Counted from the stretch's first letter, positions 47,210-56,508 are shown. The stretch: 64,000 nt of DNA from CAVPNY01 sp963706905 (GCA_963706905.1 CAVPNY010000015.1:372001-436000); one strand, 5' to 3'. Numbers and translations: made by a program. Notes: generated by a model from the sequence alone, not told the origin.

Positions 47210-48172
47210 ATGCCATCTCCGGTTTTGTCTATCGTCGCTCCAATATATAATGAAGCAGACAATCTCTCAGAGCTTTACCGGCGTGTTTGTGAAGTTATGG
47301 ATTCCACCGGTGAGAGCTGGGAATTGCTGTTGGTGAACGATGGCTCGACCGATGCTTCGGCGGAGTTTATCCAACAGCTCGCCAGCCAGGATGAGCGTGT
47401 CCGGCCGATAATCTTTGCGCGCAATTTTGGTCACCAGATCGCTGTTACTGCTGGTTTGGATTATAGTCGCGGCCAGGCTGTGGTGATCATTGACGCCGAT
47501 TTACAGGACCCCCCGGAAGTTATCCTGGATTTAATTGCCAAATGGCGGGAAGGTTTTGAGGTGGTTTATGCAATCCGATCCGAGCGAGAAGGGGAAGGCT
47601 GGTTTAAGCTGGTAACTGCATCTCTCTTCTATCGTATGATCGTGAAAATAACGGATGTCAAGATTCCTCTGGACGCTGGGGATTTCCGGTTGTTGGATCG
47701 CAAGGTAGTGAATGTGCTCAACCAGATGCGGGAGAGACACCGCTTTTTGCGCGGCATGTCGGCCTGGGTCGGTTTTCGCCAGATCGGTGTCCCATACAAG
47801 CGCGCTGCCCGGCTGGCCGGTGAGACGAAATATCCCTTCCGCAAGATGTTCCGGTTGGCTATCAATGCCATAACTGGATTCTCCTATTTCCCGCTCCAAT
47901 TAGCAACTTATGTTGGCTTCTTTTCAGCAGGGATTAGCATCCTGTCAATCCCGGTGGTGATTGCCTTGCGCTTATGGGGGTCACAAGCCCCCCTGGTTGG
48001 GCAAGCCACCACGCTGATTGCCGTGTTATTTCTGGGTGGTGTGCAGCTGATCTCATTAGGTATCCTGGGTGAATATATTGGTCGGTTATATGATGAAGCG
48101 AAAGGTCGCCCTTTGTACATTGTGCGCGAAGCCCCACCAGATTTAGATCGAACAACAAACCGAAAGGATTGA
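47210..48172 (+). CDS. GT2 glycosyltransferase, GtrB/DPM1-like with two C-terminal membrane helices
   Basis: A 320-residue family-2 glycosyltransferase: LSIVAPIYNEADNLSEL near 6-22, VNDGSTDAS near 43, FARNFGHQIAVTAGLDYSRG near 69-88, the DADLQDPPE metal site near 95-103 and DAGDFRLLDR near 156. Two membrane helices (about 235-257 and 267-292) and an EYIGRLYDEAKGRP end place it with enzymes that load sugars on polyprenyl phosphate. It is out of theme in the catabolic island. The stop overlaps the TTG just before the next gene. Confidence 0.88.
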   Translation: MPSPVLSIVAPIYNEADNLSELYRRVCEVMDSTGESWELLLVNDGSTDASAEFIQQLASQDERVRPIIFARNFGHQIAVTAGLDYSRGQAVVIIDADLQDPPEVILDLIAKWREGFEVVYAIRSEREGEGWFKLVTASLFYRMIVKITDVKIPLDAGDFRLLDRKVVNVLNQMRERHRFLRGMSAWVGFRQIGVPYKRAARLAGETKYPFRKMFRLAINAITGFSYFPLQLATYVGFFSAGISILSIPVVIALRLWGSQAPLVGQATTLIAVLFLGGVQLISLGILGEYIGRLYDEAKGRPLYIVREAPPDLDRTTNRKD

Positions 48173-48174
48173 AA

Positions 48175-49641
48175 ATGACAACCATTGATTTGACAGTTCA
48201 CGAAGATCGCCGGGAACGGGCTATCCAACGCGCCCGTGAACGCCGGATTGTTATCCCAACTTTTGCTCAGATGAAAGATCCCTCCCAGGCGCCTGCCAGT
48301 GCCAAGGCATCCTTGAAGAAGATCGGGCTCTGGGATTTGACACCCGAAAACCTGTTCCGCATAAGCTGGAAAAACGAGCCCGTTCCCAAAGGCGGAGGAT
48401 TCAACAACGTCAATATCCTTGAATTCCCAAAAAGCCTGACTGGCAGCGGGGCGCGTATCATCGGGTTGGTTGGGAAATGGTTCCCGACTGGAGCGCATAA
48501 GGTCGGGGCGGCTTTCGGATGCCTGGTGCCGCGTTTGGTCACCGGGCAGTTTGATCCAACATCTCAGAAGGCAGTCTGGCCATCGACCGGCAACTTCTGC
48601 CGCGGTGGAGCCTACGACTCGGCGCTGTTGGCTTGTCAGTCGATTGCTATTTTGCCGGAGGGAATGAGCCGCGAGCGGTTCGAATGGCTGGAAAAGATCG
48701 CCGGAGAGGTGATCGCTACCCCTGGCAGCGAGTCGAACGTCAAGGAAATCTTTGACAAATGTTGGGAACTGCGCAGTTCTGGCGAAGACTTGATGATTTT
48801 CAACCAGTTCGAGGAGTTTGGTAACTACCTGTGGCATTACGAAGTCACCGGCCATGCTATGGAAGATGTTTTGGAACGAGTTATGGGGCCGAAAGATCAA
48901 TACCGCGGCATGGTCTCAGCCACAGGTTCGGCAGGCACGATCGCCAGCGGTGATTACATGAAGCAGTTATTCCCGGCCAGCAAGATCGTCGCCAGCGAGG
49001 CGCTGCAGTGCCCAACGTTACTGGAGAATGGCTTTGGTTCTCACCGCATCGAAGGCATTGGAGATAAGCATGTTCCGTGGGTGCACAATGTCAAGAACAC
49101 CGATATGGTCGTTGCCATTGATGATGCCGCAGTGGTGAATCTGGCGCGCCTGTTCAATGAGCCGGCTGGGCGAACCCACTTGGTGAGCCAGGGTGTGCCG
49201 GAGGCGATCGTTGGAAAATTGGACCTGCTCGGGTTTTCAGGCATTTCAAATGTGCTTTCGGCGATCAAATTTGCCAAGTATTACGAGTTAGGCGAACAGG
49301 ATATTGTGCTCACCATACTGACCGATTCCATGGAGCTGTATGATAGCCGCCTGAAGGAGATGCATGCCGAGTTTGGAGAATACCATGAACGGGATGCTGC
49401 TGGTCACTTTGCGCGTTACCTGCAGGGCGCCTCGACGGATAACCTGATAGAGCTTACCTACGCGGATCGGCGGCGAGTCCATAACTTGAAATATTACACT
49501 TGGGTCGAGCAGCAAGGTCGTACTTACGAAGAAATCATGGCGCAATGGTACGATCCGGATTATTGGACCGGAGTCCAGGGCCAGGCAGACCAGATTGACG
49601 CCCTGATCGAGGACTTTAACGCGCGGGTCGGTTTGAGTTAA
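48175..49641 (+). CDS. fold-II PLP-dependent lyase/synthase-like enzyme (TrpB/cysteine-synthase superfamily)
   Basis: A 488-residue PLP enzyme with the lysine in PTGAHKVGAAFG near 104-115 and the phosphate loop in WPSTGNFCRGGAYDS near 138-152. Other blocks are EFGNYLWHYEVTGHAMEDV and SATGSAGTIASGDYM near 250-264. It is longer than cysteine synthase (about 310). The substrate is not readable. ATG 48175 is chosen because AAAGGA at 48163-48168 precedes it. Placed before a hydantoinase-like gene, it may remove an amino group from a ureido or diamino acid, the job of YgeX in the E. coli cluster. Confidence 0.78.
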   Translation: MTTIDLTVHEDRRERAIQRARERRIVIPTFAQMKDPSQAPASAKASLKKIGLWDLTPENLFRISWKNEPVPKGGGFNNVNILEFPKSLTGSGARIIGLVGKWFPTGAHKVGAAFGCLVPRLVTGQFDPTSQKAVWPSTGNFCRGGAYDSALLACQSIAILPEGMSRERFEWLEKIAGEVIATPGSESNVKEIFDKCWELRSSGEDLMIFNQFEEFGNYLWHYEVTGHAMEDVLERVMGPKDQYRGMVSATGSAGTIASGDYMKQLFPASKIVASEALQCPTLLENGFGSHRIEGIGDKHVPWVHNVKNTDMVVAIDDAAVVNLARLFNEPAGRTHLVSQGVPEAIVGKLDLLGFSGISNVLSAIKFAKYYELGEQDIVLTILTDSMELYDSRLKEMHAEFGEYHERDAAGHFARYLQGASTDNLIELTYADRRRVHNLKYYTWVEQQGRTYEEIMAQWYDPDYWTGVQGQADQIDALIEDFNARVGLS

Positions 49642-49656
49642 CCTTCTCCTACCGTC

Positions 49657-50232
49657 GTGAGCCCCTTACCTGAACCGACTGCATTGATCCTGGTTGCTGT
49701 GGTGACGGAGCCGCGCGACTTAGAGATCGCCCGCCTGTTGGGCTGGTACCGGATTCCATTACGTAGCGCTCCGAAAGTGGTGGCTGTAGACTACCTGGCT
49801 TTTTACCAGACGGGAGCCTTTGCCGCAGAGAAATGGCGTATTCAGTATGTTTGCCAGGTGCAAGGGCATGAGCTGGTTACCCGGGCTGAACTCTTGCAAG
49901 ATGAGCCAAACCATCCTCGGGCAGCGGAGGAGTATTACAAGATCCAGATCGGCCCATTGGAAAATCTACCCCACCCTATTCTTGCAGACAAATGGCGCCG
50001 CATCACCTTCCTGTATACAACCGGTGAATACCTGTCGAATGCGCAGACCCTCCATGATCTGGTGGTTCAGTCTGAAGAACGCTATACACTCTGGCGTGCG
50101 CTTCGAGAACGATCCCGTAGGGTCGATTTGTATCAGGCTAATAAAATTCCAGATGTTGATATTGACCCCGAGGCGCTGGCGATACTTCTGGGGATCAAAG
50201 AACTCGAAGAGTCTTACCATCCAGGAGGCTAA
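49657..50232 (+). CDS. conserved-looking hypothetical protein in nucleobase island
   Basis: I do not recognise the family. The 191 residues are soluble, with an opening pattern ALILVAVVTEPRDLEIARLL then GWYRIPLRSAPKVVAVDYLAF that suggests an alpha/beta core. There are two aromatic-rich strands (KWRIQYVCQVQGHEL; KWRRITFLYTTGEYL) and an acidic C-terminus. No signal peptide or membrane helix is seen. The GTG start lacks a clear ribosome site. It sits 15 bases after the PLP gene and 8 bases before the hydantoinase gene, so it is almost surely co-transcribed and may serve the same pathway. Confidence 0.65.
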   Translation: MSPLPEPTALILVAVVTEPRDLEIARLLGWYRIPLRSAPKVVAVDYLAFYQTGAFAAEKWRIQYVCQVQGHELVTRAELLQDEPNHPRAAEEYYKIQIGPLENLPHPILADKWRRITFLYTTGEYLSNAQTLHDLVVQSEERYTLWRALRERSRRVDLYQANKIPDVDIDPEALAILLGIKELEESYHPGG

Positions 50233-50240
50233 AGTCTTCC

Positions 50241-51659
50241 ATGGCACTGCTCATTAAATCAGGCACTCTGATCACAGCTTCAGAAACATTCACAGCAGAT
50301 ATATTAGTGCAGGGGGAACGCATTGCACAAATTGGGATCGATCTGGATATACCAGAAGCACAGGTGATCGATGCAACGGATAAGTTGATCCTGCCGGGCG
50401 GGATTGATCCACATACTCATTTCGACTTGCCAATGTTCAATACAGTCTCCTCGGATGATCACTACACTGGTCACAAGGCCGCCGCTTTTGGGGGCACCAC
50501 AACGGTGATAGATTTTGTATCGCAAGACCTTCCTACACTGGGAGAGTCGATCTCGGCCTGGCATGCTAAGGCAGATGAGAAGGCGGCAATCGACTTTGGA
50601 TTCCACATGAACATAACCCGGATGGATGAGCAGACGGCAGCGGAAATCCCCCAGCTGGTAGAGCAGGGCATCACTACGCTTAAGGTTTTTATGGCCTATA
50701 ACGGTCGCCTGCGTTTGTCGGATGGCGAGATCTTCAAGGTGTTGCGGATTGCCAGGCAGCACGGCATGCTGACCCTGTTGCATGCTGAGAACGGTGATGT
50801 CATCGATATTCTGGTTGCAGAAGCCTTGACTGCTGGTAAGACTTCACCGGAGTGGCATGCATTGACCCGTCCAGCATGGGGAGGGGTTGAAGCGGTGCTT
50901 CGGGGAGCAGCCCTGGCCGCTCAGGCTGATGCGCCTTTGTATATTGTCCATATGAACTCCCAGGGTGAATTAGATCAATTGCGTTTTGCTCGCCAGCGTG
51001 GCTTGCCGGTTATGGGGGAGACCTGCCCGCCATATTTATTTTTCACAATCGATCATTTGCGTAAACCAGACGGTTCGAAGTGGATCTGCTCCCCTCCCAT
51101 GCGTACACCAGAAGACAACCTGGCTTTATGGCAAGGTCTGTCGGATGGGAGCTTGCAAACAATTGGTACCGATCATTGTCCATTCTTCTTTGATGGCTCC
51201 CGACCAATTCAATATGAAGGGCAAATGATCGCCATCCCTGGAAAAGAGCTGGGAAAGGATGATTTCACTAAGATCCCCAATGGCTTGCCGGGCGTAGGCG
51301 ACCGATTGCCAGTGATGTGGACCTACGGTGTGCGGGCAGGTCGTCTGACTCCGAACCAGTTTGTTGCCCTGATGAGCACGAATCCAGCCAAGATCTTCGG
51401 GCTTTACCCGCAAAAAGGCGCTCTCCTGCCTGGTTCCGATGCTGATATTGTGATCTGGGATCCTGAACGGCGCATAACTTACGGGATCGACTACGCAAAG
51501 CACCGGACAGATTACAACCTGTACGAGAATTGGGAATTGGTTGGTTACCCGGAGAAAGTCTTCCTGCGTGGCCGCTTGATCGTGGATGGCGATCAGTGGA
51601 TGGGAAGGCCTGGCACGGGTCGTTATTTAGTTCGCCACCCCAACGGCTCGATCTTGTAG
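50241..51659 (+). CDS. dihydropyrimidinase / hydantoinase-like hydrolase
   Basis: Cyclic-amide hydrolase of 472 residues (family 450-480). The two-metal site is complete: DPHTHFD near 56-62, the carboxylated Lys in TLKVFMAYNG near 147-156, HAENGD near 178, IVHMNSQGE near 234 and GTDHCPFFF near 311. HFDLPM and the Tyr in MAYNG fit hydantoinase/dihydropyrimidinase substrate binding. The E. coli counterpart HyuA belongs to the purine cluster. It would open hydantoin- or dihydropyrimidine-type rings to ureido acids. The AGGAGG site is eight bases upstream. It is the last gene of the island by theme. Confidence 0.93.
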   Translation: MALLIKSGTLITASETFTADILVQGERIAQIGIDLDIPEAQVIDATDKLILPGGIDPHTHFDLPMFNTVSSDDHYTGHKAAAFGGTTTVIDFVSQDLPTLGESISAWHAKADEKAAIDFGFHMNITRMDEQTAAEIPQLVEQGITTLKVFMAYNGRLRLSDGEIFKVLRIARQHGMLTLLHAENGDVIDILVAEALTAGKTSPEWHALTRPAWGGVEAVLRGAALAAQADAPLYIVHMNSQGELDQLRFARQRGLPVMGETCPPYLFFTIDHLRKPDGSKWICSPPMRTPEDNLALWQGLSDGSLQTIGTDHCPFFFDGSRPIQYEGQMIAIPGKELGKDDFTKIPNGLPGVGDRLPVMWTYGVRAGRLTPNQFVALMSTNPAKIFGLYPQKGALLPGSDADIVIWDPERRITYGIDYAKHRTDYNLYENWELVGYPEKVFLRGRLIVDGDQWMGRPGTGRYLVRHPNGSIL

Positions 51660-51662
51660 TCA

Positions 51663-53235
51663 ATGCCCATATACGTTCCAATTCTTGTCCTGTTGGTTGT
51701 TCCGGCGGCGATGCTTGCACTCCGGTTAATTAGACCTGGGTTTGCCTATCACTGGTTGGTGGCAAGCATCGGCGCGATGATCGCCTGGCCTTTGACGATC
51801 TTTATGGGTTTTCAATTACCGAAATCCACGATTCTAAGCGAATGGCAATCTGGCACTTTGTTTCCAACCGGGCTCAGTCTTGAGGTTGACCAACTCTCCT
51901 GGCCTTTTGCAGTTGGCCTGGTGACGCTGGTTCTGGCTGTCATCCTCACTGATGGGGCTCGCGCGGCGGAAGCTGACTGGTCGAATTGGGCAGGCAGTAT
52001 GCTGCTGGCAGCATTAGGTGTTCTGGCTGTGCTGGCCGGTAACCCGCTGACAATCCTGTTGACCTGGACGGCGCTTGACTTGGTTGAATTAGGAGTTCTT
52101 GTTGAACCAGGTTTCTGGCAGCCGAGTTCGCCGGCAAGTTATCTTTGCAATAATGACGCGTATGGTGGGTAGTGGGGTATTGATCGCGGCTGGGATTGCA
52201 GCCCAGATACAGGGACAGGTTCTTTCATTCTCTGAAATCCCGCCTTTGTCGATTTTCTTGATATTACTCGCAGCCGGTCTGCGTCTGGGAATATTGCCTT
52301 TCCATGTACCTTTCTTGAGAGAGCTGCCGTTGCGTCGAGGATTGGGTACGATGCTCCGCATGGTGCCAGTTGCAGCTTCTCTGGTATTGGTGGCGCGTGT
52401 AGCGCTTGCGCAGGAAAATTCCGCTGAGCCCTTTCTATTGTCCACGTTGATGCTGGCTTTGGTTGGGCTGGCCTCTCTGTTTGCGGGGGTTGCCTGGCTG
52501 TTGGCGCCTAACGTGCTGGATGGACGGTCTGCCTGGATATTGATCACAGCTTCACTGGCCATTGCTTCGGCTATCAGAGGATCGATGGCTGCAAGTATGG
52601 CGTGGGGATTAGCGTCGATCTTCTTGGGTGGGCAGATATTTCTGGCATCGATCCGCGAGCGTCGTTTTGCCTGGATTCTATGGGTCGGATTAGCTGCGTT
52701 ATCAGCGCTCCCATTCACGCCGACCTGGAATGGAACATTTCTTTTTGCCTCTCCTTACCTGCCTGTCTTAATCTTGTTCCAGATCAGCCTGGTGTTTTTA
52801 TTTTTGGGGTTCGCACGTCAGAGTGAAAGGAAAGGTGATTCACTCATCGGAGTGGAACGCTGGGTATGGTTGATTTATCCATTCGGCCTGTTACTCCTGC
52901 CATTGGCCTTTTTTACATATGGGTGGTTGAACAGGCCATCGCTGGCAGAAGTTCCCCTGGCCGGATGGCTGGTTGGTCCGATCACTGTTCTGATGGCAAT
53001 CCCAGGAGTGTGGTTACGTCGCCAGGAGGCTCGATTAACCGGCCGGTTCTTGGAATCAATCCGCTCCCTCTTTTCATTTTCCTGGTTTTTCAATCTGGTA
53101 AATGCTGTCTTCCACCTTGTTGAACGGTTCATTCGGTTCGTCAGCGATATTCTGGAAGGGGAAGGCGGCGTACTGTGGGCTCTCCTCTGGGTGGTGATGT
53201 TGATCACTTTGATCTGGGCAGGATGGGGAGGGTAG
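51663..53235 (+). CDS. complex-I/Mrp-like membrane subunit (NuoL/M/N superfamily, divergent), frameshifted
   Basis: Very hydrophobic protein of about 520 residues. The first frame (51663 to about 52095) carries LEVDQLSWPFAVGLVTLVLA and LGVLAVLAGNPLTILLTWTALDLVEL, the usual start of a proton-pump subunit. The second frame (about 52099-53235) continues LLNQVSGSRVRRQVIFA and LRLGILPFHVPFLRELP. A one-base shift near 52098 joins them. The latter block corresponds to the FPFHxWxP region but is degenerate. A long C-terminal amphipathic part follows (about 440-500). It is first of three membrane genes with no quinone- or NADH-side subunits beside them. Confidence 0.72.
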
Positions 53236-53238
53236 CGC

Positions 53239-53838
53239 GTGATCCTGGATGCCCTGGCTCTACCAGCTGTAATTCTAGTTTTACTGACTTCCTGTTTTCT
53301 TTTGATTGTAAAAGACTGGCGATTAACCCTGGCGGCATTGGGATTACAGTACGTCGGCGTCCTTCTGCTAACTGCTCTGAGCTGGCCAATTGAAATTGCA
53401 GTGGTCAAACTGGTGACAGGCTGGATGTGCGCGGCAGTCCTGGGAGTTGCATTAATTAATACTACCTCCCCGGACATTCTTTACGAGGCTGTGCTCTCGC
53501 GATCTGGAATTGTTTTCCGAATTCTTGCAGCTGCGCTGGCAGGGTTGGTCGCTTACACGTGGGGAGGAAAACTGGTTGTATTTATCCCTGAGATTGCACC
53601 TGAACAGGCTTATGGAGGTCTCATCCTGCTCCTGATGGGCTTGCTTCACCTTGGATTGACTGACCGGCCATTGCGCGTCATAGTGGGTTTGATGACTGTC
53701 CTATCAGGTTTCGAAGTGCTGTATGCCCCATTAGAGCGAGCCGCTTTGGTGACGGGCTTGTTGGCTGCAGTTAATTTGAGTCTGGCTTTGGTGGGGGCCT
53801 TCTTGATCAACGCGCCATTTGCAGGAGAGCAGGAATGA
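53239..53838 (+). CDS. small membrane subunit, NuoK/HyfE/MnhC-like
   Basis: A 199-residue protein with about six hydrophobic helices. The last third (RVIVGLMTVLSGFEVLYAPLE; LLAAVNLSLALVGAFLI) resembles the NuoK/HyfE pattern, where an acidic residue sits within a membrane helix. The GTG start follows GGAGGG. Only three bases separate it from the previous stop, and an ATGA overlap joins it to the next gene, so the three form one operon. Confidence 0.65.
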   Translation: MILDALALPAVILVLLTSCFLLIVKDWRLTLAALGLQYVGVLLLTALSWPIEIAVVKLVTGWMCAAVLGVALINTTSPDILYEAVLSRSGIVFRILAAALAGLVAYTWGGKLVVFIPEIAPEQAYGGLILLLMGLLHLGLTDRPLRVIVGLMTVLSGFEVLYAPLERAALVTGLLAAVNLSLALVGAFLINAPFAGEQE

Positions 53839-55247
53839 ACGCGCCTGTCATCTGGATCCTGTTTCCTGCTGGGCTGTCGGTAATCTTATTTATCTTTCAA
53901 CGCCGGGAGTGGATCGTAGCTGGACTGGCGACGATCGTCGCCCTTGGTCTGGCGGCTTCGGCTGTCTGGTTGCCAGTGGAAGAGCAGATCATCATCGGGC
54001 CTTTGAATATCCCATTTTCGGATACACTTTTCGTTCTTGGCCGGCAGTTTATCCTGTCCGAGGCCGATCGACCGGCCCTGGTTATGCTCTACCTGACAGC
54101 AGGGATCTGGTTTGGCGCAGCAACGGTCGCTCGAGCGGGACGGATTTTTGTGCCATTGGGTCTTGCTATGGTCGCCCTATTGACGGCGGCGATTGCTGTC
54201 GAGCCTTTTCTTTACGCAGCGTTGATTATTGAGATTGCAGTCTTGGTTAGCATTCCATTCTTGAGCCGCGAAGGAGAATGGGTCGGACGTGGCGTGTTAC
54301 GTTATCTGATCTTCCAGACTCTTGGAGTCCCTTTTATTTTATTTACCGGCTGGATCCTGGCAGGCGTGGAATCAACTCCCGGCGATGAGACTCTGATCAT
54401 TACCGCTGGAATTATCATGGCCCTGGGTTTCTCACTGCTTTTGGCTATTTTTCCATTTCACACCTGGATTCCGATGATCGCCCAGGAATCGCACCCATTC
54501 ACGGCCGCTTTTGTATTTTTGGTTTTGCCCGGAGCGGTATTTCTATTTGGTCTTTCTTTCTTTGACCGGTATATCTGGCTTCGGGATTCACAAGCCATTC
54601 ACCTGGTACTGAGATGGGTTGGCGTGCTGATGGTGCTAATTGCCGGAGTGTGGTCTGTCTTTCAGCGCCATCCAGGTCGGTTATTGGGTTTTGCCCTGCT
54701 GCTGGAGATTGGTTTTTCCTTGGTGGCAATTGGGCTGGCCCAGGGTGAGCAGACTGCTCGATATTTGGGGTTATTTTTCACAGCTTTGTTGCCGCGCGGC
54801 CTGGGTTTTGGGGTGTGGGCTTTGGCTCTTTCTGTCCTGCGCATGCATACACCGAAATTGGGATTCGAGCACATCCGTGGACTGGCTAGAGTTTACCCGG
54901 TAACAGCTGCCTGTCTGATTCTGGCGGTATTCTCTTTGGCAGGATTGCCTTTACTGGCTAGCTTTCCAATTCGGATCAGCCTCCTCAAAGGATTAGCGGA
55001 AGTCTCGCCGCAGAGCGCTGTTCTGGCACTGATTGGGATGGGGGGATTATTATTAGGGGGTCTGCGTACATTGGCTGTTCTTGTTGGGGGCGAGAATAAT
55101 ATCCCTTGGAAAGTCAACGAGTTCAGGATTCAGCATTATTACCTGGGATTAGGCGTATTAGGGCTGTTCTTGTTAGGTTTGTTTCCTCAGTGGTTTCTAC
55201 CATTCTTCCAAAATATGTCGGTGACCTTTGAGCAATTAGTCCCTTGA
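53835..55247 (+). CDS. proton-translocating membrane subunit, NuoN/HyfF-like
   Basis: A 470-residue protein with about 14 helices. The proton_antipo_M signature is clear: LLAIFPFHTWIPMIAQESHPFTAAFVF near 200-226 (shown to family readers by FPFHTWIP), with EIAVLVSIPF near 135 (glutamate) and a late Lys region ISLLKGLAEV near 381. It starts with an AGGAG site. Function is presumably as an ion pump or antiporter module with its two neighbours. No catalytic partner is seen in the window. Confidence 0.8.
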   Translation: MNAPVIWILFPAGLSVILFIFQRREWIVAGLATIVALGLAASAVWLPVEEQIIIGPLNIPFSDTLFVLGRQFILSEADRPALVMLYLTAGIWFGAATVARAGRIFVPLGLAMVALLTAAIAVEPFLYAALIIEIAVLVSIPFLSREGEWVGRGVLRYLIFQTLGVPFILFTGWILAGVESTPGDETLIITAGIIMALGFSLLLAIFPFHTWIPMIAQESHPFTAAFVFLVLPGAVFLFGLSFFDRYIWLRDSQAIHLVLRWVGVLMVLIAGVWSVFQRHPGRLLGFALLLEIGFSLVAIGLAQGEQTARYLGLFFTALLPRGLGFGVWALALSVLRMHTPKLGFEHIRGLARVYPVTAACLILAVFSLAGLPLLASFPIRISLLKGLAEVSPQSAVLALIGMGGLLLGGLRTLAVLVGGENNIPWKVNEFRIQHYYLGLGVLGLFLLGLFPQWFLPFFQNMSVTFEQLVP

Positions 55248-55253
55248 CCTTAA

Positions 55254-55262
55254 TGCTATAAT
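55254..55262 (+). promoter_or_regulatory. extended -10 promoter before coiled-coil/selB genes
   Basis: TGCTATAAT lies 52 bases upstream of the coiled-coil gene start, and no -35 is evident. Confidence 0.45.
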
Positions 55263-55314
55263 TTTCCCATTCTAAAGCAAGCAAGCTGAATAGCGACTTG
55301 ATTGGAGATCAGCG

Positions 55315-56493
55315 ATGGAAGTAGACCAGATCTTGAAACAACTGGAATGGTTAGATGGCGAGCGCCGCAAGGATAAAGACATCCTTGCCAAACAAGAGGA
55401 GCGGATCATTTCTCTTGAAGGGAACTTGCCGGCTGTATATCAGCAAATCAAGGATTTAAACAGCGAGCTCACCCGTTTGTCGGCAGTTGTTGGCAGGATG
55501 GATCATTACGATGAAGTTCTTCTACAACAACGGGTCGAGGTGAACCGCCAGTTTGAGGAAATCGATAAGCAGACAAAGAAACGGGAAGAAGAGGTGGAAA
55601 AACTCCGGCGTGTCGAGATGCGCTCGGTTGATACTAGCATCGCAGAGGTGCGTAAGGAAGTGGAAGGCGTAGCTGGGCTGCGTAGGGGCTTGCAGGCGCG
55701 GGTTGAGGAGGAAAACCGCCTGGCACGATTGATCGATGAGCTCCGCGTCAAGATTCAGGATATGCAGCGCAATGAAGAAGAGTACAGCCGCACTTACCGC
55801 TTGATCGAGGATGGACGGCGTCAGGACGCGAAACGTTTGGTGGATATGCAGGGAGAAGTAGCTGCTTTACGCAAGCGGGCTGACGAGCAACGTGGACAAA
55901 CAGAGCTCTTGAATTCCTCCTTCCGTAAGGTCGATGCACGCTTGGCTGAGCTGATGACTGTAGAAACCGAGCGGCGCGAATCTCAAGTAGCTTTCTTGGA
56001 TAAACAAGCTTTATTACAGGTTGAATACGAGCGAAGCTGGAAAGAATGGCAAGCGCGTATCGACGCGATTGAAAATAAAAGCAGCGATGTTGAGAGTCAC
56101 CTGACCACATTGGATGAGACCCACCGCTCGATTAAGCGGTTGAAAGATTTGACGGATGAATTAGTTCAAAGGGTCGAGCGCAGGGTTGGCGAGATCACTG
56201 AAATACAACGCCTGACTGAAGAGCGCTTCCGCCAGGACTGGGTGACTTTCAAAGCGGATGACCAAAAGCGCTGGACCAATTACACGCTGACTCAAGACGA
56301 GCAGCGCGGTGAAATCTTACGCAATTTCGAAAAGTTGATTGAACAGGTTGCTCAATTGGAAGATAATGTTCAAGAACAAAAGGACGCCATTGAGCAGATG
56401 GTCGAGCAAAATGAAAAACGGCTGCAAAGTCTCCTTACCCTGGCGCACGATTGGGTGGCTGAATATGAGCGTACAGAAGGTCGGGTTCGGTAA
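55315..56493 (+). CDS. long coiled-coil protein, unknown function
   Basis: A 392-residue, highly charged protein predicted almost wholly as coiled coil from heptad-like patterns (for example EVNRQFEEIDKQTKKREEEV near 75-94 and IEQVAQLEDNVQEQKDAIEQ near 343-362). It has no signal peptide, membrane helix, Walker motif or cysteine. It is cytosolic by inference and resembles SMC-arm or tropomyosin-like filament proteins only in composition. It is 15 bases upstream of selB on the same strand, so probably co-transcribed with it, without an obvious functional tie. Confidence 0.7.
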   Translation: MEVDQILKQLEWLDGERRKDKDILAKQEERIISLEGNLPAVYQQIKDLNSELTRLSAVVGRMDHYDEVLLQQRVEVNRQFEEIDKQTKKREEEVEKLRRVEMRSVDTSIAEVRKEVEGVAGLRRGLQARVEEENRLARLIDELRVKIQDMQRNEEEYSRTYRLIEDGRRQDAKRLVDMQGEVAALRKRADEQRGQTELLNSSFRKVDARLAELMTVETERRESQVAFLDKQALLQVEYERSWKEWQARIDAIENKSSDVESHLTTLDETHRSIKRLKDLTDELVQRVERRVGEITEIQRLTEERFRQDWVTFKADDQKRWTNYTLTQDEQRGEILRNFEKLIEQVAQLEDNVQEQKDAIEQMVEQNEKRLQSLLTLAHDWVAEYERTEGRVR

Positions 56494-56508
56494 TCAAAAG
56501 AAAAACTG

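Noticed and set aside
47210..48172. Glycosyltransferase as part of nucleobase catabolism
   Set aside because: The family loads sugars on polyprenyl phosphate; its position in the island is best seen as a passenger.
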